This document shows, piece by piece, positions 56,819 through 64,000 of a stretch of 64,000 bases of DNA (the stretch's first letter is position 1; each line of letters begins with the position of its first letter). This DNA comes from a virus, in IMG/VR virus record IMGVR_UViG_3300034418_011142, positions 1-64,000 of that record; one strand, 5' to 3'. The position numbers were made by a program, and so were the translations under genes. The notes under the pieces were generated by a model. It was not told the DNA's origin, ran no database searches, and saw nothing but the letters and a program-made list of their open reading frames with translations.

Positions 56819-59155
56819 ATGGCCACATCTGACGAAATCAAAAAATTAAATGATCAAATACAACAACTTTCTAAAGAGTTGGGGAAAAAGTCTTTTAAAG
56901 TATTTGATAATAGTGAATTAAACGAAGCAAATGCCGTATTGAGGGGTCTACGAAGTGAATTAAATGAAATGACATCCGATATAGGGGATATTGCTGCTGG
57001 GTTTAAAAATGTAGTCCAAGAAATGCAAAAAAGTAGTGTTCCTTTAGGAGATACTAAAAAATCATTTCGAAATTTATCTAAATTAGCTCAAGATCTTAAA
57101 AATGATCAAGAAGGAATTGAAAGATTAAATCAAAAACAACTTAAATCTCTTCAAGATAAAGTTCTAAAAGAAAGATCAAATTTAGAAACCACTAAAAAGA
57201 ATCTTCAAGCAAAATACGATGAAAATACTGCAACAGATGCCGAACTTGCAGCATTAAATGAAATAACAGGAACATTAGAAGGAAATAATGCTTTGTATGA
57301 AGATTTAACTAATCAAGTCCAAGCTAGATTAGATAAAGAACTAGAAGTTCAAGATGCACTTGGTGCAGGTCCTAAAATACTAGGAGCTATTGGAACACAA
57401 TTAAAAAAATTAGGCCTTCCTGATTTTGGGTTAGAAAAAAGTTTACAAGAAACTGAAGATCTTTTAAGAGATGAAGAAGGAAGAGTAGATGCTCAAAAAG
57501 CCATATCTACATTTAGTGGCAAATTTAAAGAAAATCTATTAAAATCCTTCACCCCAGCTAATATGATTGCTTTTGCAGCCAAATCATTATTAGAAGCGGT
57601 TGTTGGAGCGGATAAAGCTACTGCGGAATTAGCAAAAAGTATGAATACGTCATTTGATGCCGCTAATAATCTAAGGTCTGACTTAACTAATATTGCAATG
57701 CTTTCTGGGGAAACTTTTGTTAATACAAAAGGTTTACAAGATTCTTTAGTATCTATCAACCAAACATTAGGTACTAATGTAATGCTTAATGAAGAAAATT
57801 TAGTTACTTTTACTAAATTAAGGGAACAAGCGGGTCTTACCAATGAAGAATTAATGGGAATCCAATCTATAGCAAATGCTACAGGGGGGGATTTAGAAAA
57901 TATGACAGGAGAATTTTTAGCTCAAGCTAAAATAACTGCTACACAAAATGGAGCTATATTAAACGAAAAACAATTACTTTCAGAAGTAGATAAAATATCA
58001 GCAGCTACTACCTTATCATTAGGTAAAAACCCAAAAGCATTAGCGGAAGCATCAGCTACCGCAAAAGCATTTGGGATGGAAATGTCTAAAGTAGAAGCTA
58101 TAGCTGGAAGTTTACTTGAGTTTGAATCCTCAATTGAATCCGAACTTGAAGCAGAATTATTATTAGGTAAAAATATTAATTTAGAAAAAGCTAGACAAGC
58201 AGCATTAAATAATGATTTAGCTACTGTAGCAAAAGAAATTGCAGATCAAGCAGGTTCGGCTGCAGAATTTGCTGAAATGAATAGAATCCAACAGGAAGCT
58301 TTAGCTAAATCTGTTGGTATGTCTAGAGAAGATTTAGCTCAAACTTTATATGTACAAGAACAAATAGCAGGAGTTAGTAAAGAAGAAGCTGAAAAAAGAG
58401 AAAAATTATTAAATCAAAGAATCCAAGAAGTTGGGTTAACTCAAGCACAAAATGAACTAGCCAAAGATGGTTTTGAAACAATAGAAAACCAGGCAGGTGT
58501 AGCTGATAGATTAGGGGCTATAACTGATAAAATTAAAGATGTTTTTGTTGCAATGAGCCCTGCAATTTTAGCCATAGGAGATGCTTTAACTTTAGCATTA
58601 GAACCCTTAAATTTAATATTTGGTGTTATTGGATTTATAGGAGATTTATTTAGTGGAATAGGAGAAAAAATTAGTAGTTTAATAGGTCCTTTAGGAGTAG
58701 TAGGAAAGATTTTAAAAGGACTAGCTAGTATAGCCATTGTATTTGCAGCATATAAAGCATACGCTTCATTAGCATCTATTCCAGTATTCGGAGTACCTTT
58801 AGGAATTGCAGCTGCCGCCGCTGTAACATCTGCAGGATTTGGTTTATTAAAAGCTATAAAAACAGGAGATATGCTTTCTGAAGCAAAGGGTAAAACTATG
58901 GTTTCTTCTAAAGAAGGAGGGCTATTTGAACTTTCTCCTAATGATGACTTAGTTGCCGCTCCTGGAGCAGCCCAAGCAATTAGAAATGCTTCCCAAAATA
59001 ATAACCAAACTACTAATCAAGTAGTAATGGAAAATAAAGAAGCTAAAGAAACAAACGAATTATTACGTCAAATTTTAACTAAACAAGGAACAGTAACTAT
59101 GGATTCTACTGAAGTAGGTACTGCATTTGCTATGAGTTCATATCAAGTTCAATAA
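56819..59155 (+). CDS. Tape-measure-like tail protein
   Basis: 778 residues. The first 180 or so residues are coiled coil (IKKLNDQIQQLSKELGKKSF, LKSLQDKVLKERSNLETTKK). The middle is helical and Ala-rich. Residues about 575-690 are hydrophobic (AILAIGDALTLALEPLNLIF, LASIAIVFAAYKAYASLASI), as in tape-measure proteins that enter the host membrane. The C-terminus has an Asn/Gln-rich linker and a short tail. It occupies the T4 gp29 role by position and design, though sequence likeness to gp29 is not evident. It sets tail length; the coiled segments would lie inside the tube. Confidence 0.75.
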   Translation: MATSDEIKKLNDQIQQLSKELGKKSFKVFDNSELNEANAVLRGLRSELNEMTSDIGDIAAGFKNVVQEMQKSSVPLGDTKKSFRNLSKLAQDLKNDQEGIERLNQKQLKSLQDKVLKERSNLETTKKNLQAKYDENTATDAELAALNEITGTLEGNNALYEDLTNQVQARLDKELEVQDALGAGPKILGAIGTQLKKLGLPDFGLEKSLQETEDLLRDEEGRVDAQKAISTFSGKFKENLLKSFTPANMIAFAAKSLLEAVVGADKATAELAKSMNTSFDAANNLRSDLTNIAMLSGETFVNTKGLQDSLVSINQTLGTNVMLNEENLVTFTKLREQAGLTNEELMGIQSIANATGGDLENMTGEFLAQAKITATQNGAILNEKQLLSEVDKISAATTLSLGKNPKALAEASATAKAFGMEMSKVEAIAGSLLEFESSIESELEAELLLGKNINLEKARQAALNNDLATVAKEIADQAGSAAEFAEMNRIQQEALAKSVGMSREDLAQTLYVQEQIAGVSKEEAEKREKLLNQRIQEVGLTQAQNELAKDGFETIENQAGVADRLGAITDKIKDVFVAMSPAILAIGDALTLALEPLNLIFGVIGFIGDLFSGIGEKISSLIGPLGVVGKILKGLASIAIVFAAYKAYASLASIPVFGVPLGIAAAAAVTSAGFGLLKAIKTGDMLSEAKGKTMVSSKEGGLFELSPNDDLVAAPGAAQAIRNASQNNNQTTNQVVMENKEAKETNELLRQILTKQGTVTMDSTEVGTAFAMSSYQVQ

Positions 59156-59159
59156 TCTA

Positions 59160-59174
59160 ATATTTATAATAAAA
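59160..59174 (+). promoter_or_regulatory. Late-promoter-like motif (ATATTTATAATAAAA)
   Basis: Four bases after the tape-measure-like stop and eight bases before the ATG at 59183. Confidence 0.5.
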
Positions 59175-59182
59175 CAAAAATT

Positions 59183-59392
59183 ATGAGTTTATTAAATAAA
59201 TTACAACAACAAGGTTCAGATCTATCAGGTTTAAACGGAGGAACTCCTGCAATCCCAAATTTTGCAGATTCAAAAGTACATGATACTTATTCAATTAATG
59301 GTAACCCTAGCAGAACAGGAAAACCAGCTCCTTCAAATTTAGATTTAGATGGTATAACACCATCTAAGTATTCTGATAACTTACCTTCATAA
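59183..59392 (+). CDS. Small baseplate-region protein
   Basis: 69 residues, Gly, Pro, Asn and Ser-rich and probably unstructured alone (GNPSRTGKPAPSNLDLDGIT). It begins MSLLNKLQQQGSDLSGLNGG and shares the general style of the N-terminus of the next protein. Not recognised. It lies eight bases before the large baseplate gene and could be a linker peptide of the baseplate. Confidence 0.55.
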   Translation: MSLLNKLQQQGSDLSGLNGGTPAIPNFADSKVHDTYSINGNPSRTGKPAPSNLDLDGITPSKYSDNLPS

Positions 59393-59400
59393 ATTAAAAT

Positions 59401-61488
59401 ATGGGTCTAGTTAATTTAACAACTAATCTTAAATCCTTAAGATATGGTAAGGATAGATTAGGCGGGGGTAGTAGTAATCAACCCTACGTCAAATCTTCTA
59501 TACCTTCGGGAGATAATGTTGGTAGAACTGGAGGACCCGATTTTTTACTAAGAGGAGGAACACTAACCCCCGGCAGAATTATTGAAGATGGGTCTCGTTT
59601 AGCCCAAATGTTTTTTGATTTAAAATCCCCTAATGGATTATTATTTACAGCTAAACAAAATATTCTGTCAAGAAGTGCTGTTGCTACACAAGCTAGTGGT
59701 AATGCTTTAAATGAAGGTATTTACTTGCCAACTTCTACACTTTTAGCTGCTGCTGGTACCCCACTTGGACTTCATTTAAATAAACAAGGTTTAGACCCAA
59801 CTAAACGAACAGGACCAGATGCAGGTCAAAATGGTTTATTTGATTTATTAAATATTAAAGATCCTTTAGGATTACCTGTTTATAGTGAGTTTGTATCTAT
59901 TAGACAACCTAAAAATGCTAATAGATTATTAGATTTTACTACAAGTAAAATCAACACAGATACTCAGGGAGTAAATGTGTTATATGAATACAATGGAGGA
60001 CCTGGATCTATAGTAGGTGTAGGTAAAACCCAAATAAAATTATCAAGTGAAAGAACAGGAGAAAATAATCCTGAATTACGAAATATAGGATTTTTTGCTA
60101 ATACCGGTAATGGATTTAGGAATTACCAAACTTTATTCCCAAATTTTAGACCTATAAAATACCAGGGGTTAAGTATATTTAATAATCCTAATAGTGTAAG
60201 CCAATTATATAGTTCATTAACTGCAACCGATTTATTTGTAGGAAATGGTTCCCTTTACTTTGATAATTCTGGAAATGAACAAGATGGCTTAAGAAGATTT
60301 AATTTAAGTGTTTATAATCAAGGGACACTTACAACTCCATCATCAATCTATAATGAGCAAAAAATAGATGCTTTTACCCAACAACAAATTATAGATAAAG
60401 AATCAAGTAAAGATAATCCTTCATCTTCAAAACCTGATTTTAGAAAAACTTTTGCACCCAATGGAAACGAAAGGATACCAAATAGTTTACCTTATACTCA
60501 ATTTAATATTGAACAAAGAGTTAATTTAGGGAACCCGGGTACAACAGCAGGTAAAGATAAATCAAGTTATGTAAAAGGAACAGGTAAGATATTAGATAAA
60601 ATAAACGGTTTTCCTTTATATAAAAGTAGCAAGGTTACTAATAATAGAACTAAAAATGATTTAGTTAAATTTAGAATTGGAGTAATAGATAATGAAAATC
60701 CATCTAAAAAAACCTATATCCATTTTAGAGCATTTATTAGTGGTATGAGTGATTCATACACTGCAGATTGGCAAGGAGAAAAATTTATGGGTAGAGGTGA
60801 AAAACTTTATAGATATAGTGGATTTGATAGACAAATTTCATTATCTTGGAAAGTAGCAGCTCAATCAAAGCAAGAGTTAATTCCAATGTATCAAAAACTA
60901 AATTATCTTGCTTCAGTTTGTGCTCCTGATTATTCTAAAACAGGATACATGAGAGGTAATTTAATCACTTTAACTGTAGGAGGTTACTTATATGAACAAA
61001 CAGGCATAATGACGGGAATTACTTATACAGTACCAGATGAATCTCCTTGGGAAATAGCAATCCCAGATAATTCTAATATTTCATTTAATCAAAATGGAAC
61101 TAATAGAATAGCAACTGATTCATCTGTTAAAGAAATGCCTCATATAATAGAAGTATCAGGATTTAATTTTATCCCAATCCATGATTTTGTACCAAGAGTA
61201 CAACAAAACTTATTTAGTGAAAATGGATCATTTGGGTATGGTGATAATAATGGAACAGGTAATATACTTACAGGACATGGTGCAGAAAGATATATAGCAT
61301 TAAAAAATGGATATAGTGAAAATTATAAAGGAGCAGGAGCAAGTGGTAACATATATGTAGAGGAATCCCAAGAAATTTTAGAAGCAGAAGTAGCAGATCA
61401 ACAACCCGTAACTTCTGCTACAAGTATACCACCAGTAAGTAGTGATTTAGAAGGAGCTCCTTCTCAAATACCAAACTTTGGCCGATGA
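59401..61488 (+). CDS. Large baseplate-region structural protein
   Basis: 695 residues. The N-terminal third is loop-rich with GGTLTPGRIIEDGSRLAQMF. The middle is a variable beta region. The C-terminal part (about 425-600) includes SGMSDSYTADWQGEKFMGRG, GFDRQISLSWKVAAQSKQEL and MRGNLITLTVGGYLYEQTGI, a pattern I associate with baseplate hub or wedge proteins of marine myophages. No enzyme motif. It overlaps the next gene by four bases. A T4 equivalent cannot be assigned with confidence. Confidence 0.65.
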   Translation: MGLVNLTTNLKSLRYGKDRLGGGSSNQPYVKSSIPSGDNVGRTGGPDFLLRGGTLTPGRIIEDGSRLAQMFFDLKSPNGLLFTAKQNILSRSAVATQASGNALNEGIYLPTSTLLAAAGTPLGLHLNKQGLDPTKRTGPDAGQNGLFDLLNIKDPLGLPVYSEFVSIRQPKNANRLLDFTTSKINTDTQGVNVLYEYNGGPGSIVGVGKTQIKLSSERTGENNPELRNIGFFANTGNGFRNYQTLFPNFRPIKYQGLSIFNNPNSVSQLYSSLTATDLFVGNGSLYFDNSGNEQDGLRRFNLSVYNQGTLTTPSSIYNEQKIDAFTQQQIIDKESSKDNPSSSKPDFRKTFAPNGNERIPNSLPYTQFNIEQRVNLGNPGTTAGKDKSSYVKGTGKILDKINGFPLYKSSKVTNNRTKNDLVKFRIGVIDNENPSKKTYIHFRAFISGMSDSYTADWQGEKFMGRGEKLYRYSGFDRQISLSWKVAAQSKQELIPMYQKLNYLASVCAPDYSKTGYMRGNLITLTVGGYLYEQTGIMTGITYTVPDESPWEIAIPDNSNISFNQNGTNRIATDSSVKEMPHIIEVSGFNFIPIHDFVPRVQQNLFSENGSFGYGDNNGTGNILTGHGAERYIALKNGYSENYKGAGASGNIYVEESQEILEAEVADQQPVTSATSIPPVSSDLEGAPSQIPNFGR

Positions 61489-61805
61489 GTAGATATAATG
61501 ACATAGCAATATTATCTAAAAAACAAAAAGGTAAAAATAATAAAAATATAAATTTTGTAGCTAATACAAAATACCCAGATGTCCCTTTAAGTTTAAATGA
61601 TATTTACGTTTATACTACCGAAGGAGATAGGTTAGATATTTTAGCTCAACAGTATTATAGTGATTCATCTTTATGGTGGGTTATTTCTATAGCCAACCCT
61701 CAATTAACTCAAGGATCTTATTATGTTCCTATAGGAACTCAATTAAGAATACCAAGTGATATAGAATCCATCAAAAATGCTTTGAATGAACTTAATAAAT
61801 TTTAG
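61485..61805 (+). CDS. 53: Baseplate wedge protein, gp53/LysM-like
   Basis: 106 residues. IYVYTTEGDRLDILAQQYYS (about 41-60) with SLWWVISIANPQLTQGSYYV and PIGTQLRIP forms a LysM-like fold, as in the gp53 baseplate wedge protein of T4 and its homologues. gp53 joins the wedges of the hexagonal baseplate. The basic N-terminus (SKKQKGKNNKN) is an added arm. The stop is two bases from the next gene, so all of these baseplate genes are translated as a unit. Confidence 0.75.
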   Translation: MSRYNDIAILSKKQKGKNNKNINFVANTKYPDVPLSLNDIYVYTTEGDRLDILAQQYYSDSSLWWVISIANPQLTQGSYYVPIGTQLRIPSDIESIKNALNELNKF

Positions 61806-61807
61806 TT

Positions 61808-64000
61808 ATGGTAGGGAATATAGTTGGAGAACCAACAGAAAGATATGTCAATGAAGAAATTGTATTAAGGCAAGCAGCCCATGGTTCTGGGGGTAATGTT
61901 AATGTTTCTAGAAACCCTAGTGTTTTAAATTATCTAAATAATAGACAAGCATGGATCAAATTAGCTTCTGGAATTAGTTTAGATAATATATCTAGATTAA
62001 AAGATATTACTAAGGGTGAAATTGGAACAAGTATTACAGACACAGTAGCTAGAAATTATGCTGGTCCTTTATTAGCTAAAAATTTTATTTTATTTAATAC
62101 TATAAGTTCTTTAGGTAAAAATTATACTTTTAGAAGTGGTGTTAAAAATACCCAAGATTTACTAGATATTTTTGCACAATATGGAGGTATAGGAGGAAGC
62201 AACCAAGGTTTACAACCTATTCCTGGAATTGTTAGTGCTACGGTAAAAGCTAGAAATAGAGGATCTATTAGAGAGGCTACAGTTCAACTTAAAGCGTATA
62301 ATAAACTTCAATTTTCAATCATAGAATTACTTTACTTAAGATTAGGGTGTAGTATGATGTTAGAATGGGGGTGGGACAAAGAATTAGTAGTAGAACAACA
62401 ATCTCCTTTAAAGTTAGGAACTAGAGATGTTGGCAGTACCATTATAGAACAACAATGGTTTAAATCCTCAGGTACTTCCCAATTGCAAATGTTAAACTCA
62501 ATAGAAACCTATAGAAAAACATATAGTGGAAACTATGATGGGTTTTTTGGAAAGGTTTCAAATTTTAACTGGACTTATAACCCTGATGGTTCTTATGATA
62601 TTGATCTAAAATTAATTACAGTTGGTGATGTTATAGAATCATTAGTTGCTAATGTTGGATTTAAGGGATTAAATGGTTCTTCTTTAGTCAATTTAAAAAA
62701 CCAATACCAAAAATTTACAGAATCTTATAATTACGGGATAGGCCAATCTTCATACAACCCAGACCCAGAAAATGAACTTTCTCCAAACACTGAGGAAGAT
62801 ACAGCCTTAATGATAGATGTAGCTTCAACTGATGCTATTACTAATTATCTTTTTGTAAATAGTATTGCTTTAAAAAGTGATTCTTTTAGGGGAGATTTTT
62901 ATAACATAAGGTCTGCTGCCTATAAACAGTATGGGGAAGACATAGTTAAACAAGTTCCTGAATTTAAAAATTTTTATGTAAGGTTAGGGACTTTTTTAGA
63001 ATTTTTAGAAGATACTATTTTAACAAAAACTAAAGGAACAGGTAATTTTGAAACAATATTAAATATAGATACAGATACAGATACTAATTTAGTAAGTGCT
63101 TATCTTGATCAAATCTCTTTTGACCCTAGAGTTTGTTTAATTCATCCAAAATTTAGTAAAAAAGTTAGTGATTCATTACCTAAATTAGAAGGTAAACCTG
63201 AACCCATATTTTTCCTAGAACAAAAACTTCCAGAATACACTTATGTAACAAAAGGAGTAGTATATGCTAAATTAATGAATTTATATCTTAATACAGATTT
63301 TTTAATTAATCTTATTAAAAATAAAAAAACTGATAAGAATGAAGTTAAATTATTTCCATTTTTAAATGATATTTGTAAGGAAATAAATAAATCTTTAGGT
63401 GGCGTAAATAATATAGAACCTATTATAAAAGATGATAAAACTATTACTTTTATAGATCAAAACCCAATTTCAGGATTTGGAAAAATTGCAAGTGATTTAG
63501 GAATTGAATTTAATAAGTCTATAACTCCATTAAATGTGTATGGTTATGGTAAAGATAATTCTAACTTTGTTAAAAATATATCATTTAACACTAAAATAGG
63601 TCCAAATTTATCTACAATGATAACTGTAGGTGCAACAGCTGCAGGAAAAAATAATACTAAAAATTATGAAGCGACTGCTTTTGAAAAATGGAATGATGGG
63701 TTAAGTGATAGGTTTAATCAAGAGATGGTAGATCCTGAGTATGATCCTAACATAGAAGCTGCTCCTGTAGATAATACTCAAATAGCTAATAAAGCAATAG
63801 TTTATATAAATAGCCAAAGTTCACAATACGGTGCCTCTTATGCTAGATTTAATAAAAATGGAGAAGTAGGAGAATTAGCAGAAGAAAATGCATTAGCAAA
63901 TAATTCAGTTGCATTTAATGGTAGTAACAGATATAAAAATTATAAAAATAAAAGAGAAAAAAGAAAAAATTTACTAGGTCAAGAATATGAAGCATCAGTA
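61808..64000 (+). CDS. Large baseplate structural protein (3' end outside window)
   Basis: The frame is open from the ATG at 61808 to the right edge, 731 codons. The N-terminal third contains VNEEIVLRQAAHGSGGNVNV, SIIELLYLRLGCSMMLEWGW and KVSNFNWTYNPDGSYDIDLK, which I recognise only as the style of a large baseplate protein of marine T4-like phages. The part near 420-620 is mixed alpha/beta, and the visible end is Asn/Lys-rich. There is no enzymatic motif. It follows the gp53-like gene by two bases. It may be a hub or wedge component. Confidence 0.65.
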   Translation, partial: MVGNIVGEPTERYVNEEIVLRQAAHGSGGNVNVSRNPSVLNYLNNRQAWIKLASGISLDNISRLKDITKGEIGTSITDTVARNYAGPLLAKNFILFNTISSLGKNYTFRSGVKNTQDLLDIFAQYGGIGGSNQGLQPIPGIVSATVKARNRGSIREATVQLKAYNKLQFSIIELLYLRLGCSMMLEWGWDKELVVEQQSPLKLGTRDVGSTIIEQQWFKSSGTSQLQMLNSIETYRKTYSGNYDGFFGKVSNFNWTYNPDGSYDIDLKLITVGDVIESLVANVGFKGLNGSSLVNLKNQYQKFTESYNYGIGQSSYNPDPENELSPNTEEDTALMIDVASTDAITNYLFVNSIALKSDSFRGDFYNIRSAAYKQYGEDIVKQVPEFKNFYVRLGTFLEFLEDTILTKTKGTGNFETILNIDTDTDTNLVSAYLDQISFDPRVCLIHPKFSKKVSDSLPKLEGKPEPIFFLEQKLPEYTYVTKGVVYAKLMNLYLNTDFLINLIKNKKTDKNEVKLFPFLNDICKEINKSLGGVNNIEPIIKDDKTITFIDQNPISGFGKIASDLGIEFNKSITPLNVYGYGKDNSNFVKNISFNTKIGPNLSTMITVGATAAGKNNTKNYEATAFEKWNDGLSDRFNQEMVDPEYDPNIEAAPVDNTQIANKAIVYINSQSSQYGASYARFNKNGEVGELAEENALANNSVAFNGSNRYKNYKNKREKRKNLLGQEYEASV

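Noticed and set aside
2-64000. Integrase, attachment sites, insertion sequences or an origin
   Set aside because: No recombinase, transposase, inverted-repeat-bounded element or iteron cluster was seen. The content fits a strictly lytic T4-like phage, though the rest of the genome is not visible.

Overview
The window is a 64 kb piece of an AT-rich, T4-like (contractile-tailed) bacteriophage genome. Every supported gene lies on the + strand and packing is tight: many ATGA or short overlaps and no gap above 300 bases. The T4-type hallmarks are terminase large subunit, portal, prohead protease, acidic scaffold, major capsid protein, gp13/14/15-like neck and tail-completion proteins, tail sheath, tail tube, gp26-like and gp53-like baseplate proteins. 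The host is not given. A lipoprotein with a short Bacteroidetes-like signal, a signal peptide ending in SFSQ, A-rich rather than Shine-Dalgarno leaders, and marine-phage-type small domains point to a marine Bacteroidetes (flavobacterial) host. This is an inference; another low-GC marine host is not excluded.

Layout. 1-480: end of a tail fibre with IGGG/VGG repeats. 536-2730: GIY-YIG-like nuclease, DnaG-type primase, RecB/Cas4-like nuclease. 2807-18018: a long accessory block of mostly unrecognised proteins plus a small esterase, a P-loop kinase, a 739-residue multi-enzyme fusion, a lipoprotein and small basic or acidic proteins. Many begin with a short segment ending in hydrophobic-x-Glu, resembling the capsid-targeting peptide of T4 internal proteins. 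18083-20894: terminator, then UVR-motif protein, FAD-dependent dehydrogenase, nucleotide kinase-like protein and a Lys/Glu-rich protein. 20899-21562: overlapping membrane/periplasmic pair that looks like spanins. 21566-31848: terminase, portal, core proteins, protease, scaffold, capsid. 32045-39070: PhoH, head/neck genes, gp13/14/15-like genes, small fibres. 39145-44700: a 1,851-residue fibre with collagen-like and IGGG repeats. 44711-53039: an island of methyltransferases, glycosyltransferases, a 2OG dioxygenase and a beta-propeller glycosidase-like protein. 53080-64000: sheath, tube, hub chaperones, tape-measure-like protein and baseplate genes, the last running off the window.

Regulation. 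Nineteen copies of a motif close to ATATTTATAATAAAA stand just upstream of genes that head transcription units, including nearly all virion units; I read them as late promoters. Five copies of a second motif (TTYGTATATT) precede non-structural genes. Six intrinsic-terminator-like hairpins divide the units. The gp22 leader holds competing inverted repeats.

Most notable ideas: (1) a battery of putative capsid-cargo proteins with protease-cleavable N-terminal tags, including a fusion protein whose domain borders carry the same motif; (2) a possible +1 frameshift joining the gp26-like and downstream gp51-like chaperones; (3) a glycan/methylation island wedged between the fibres and the sheath gene. 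All functional calls rest on motif reading by eye; no database search was run.
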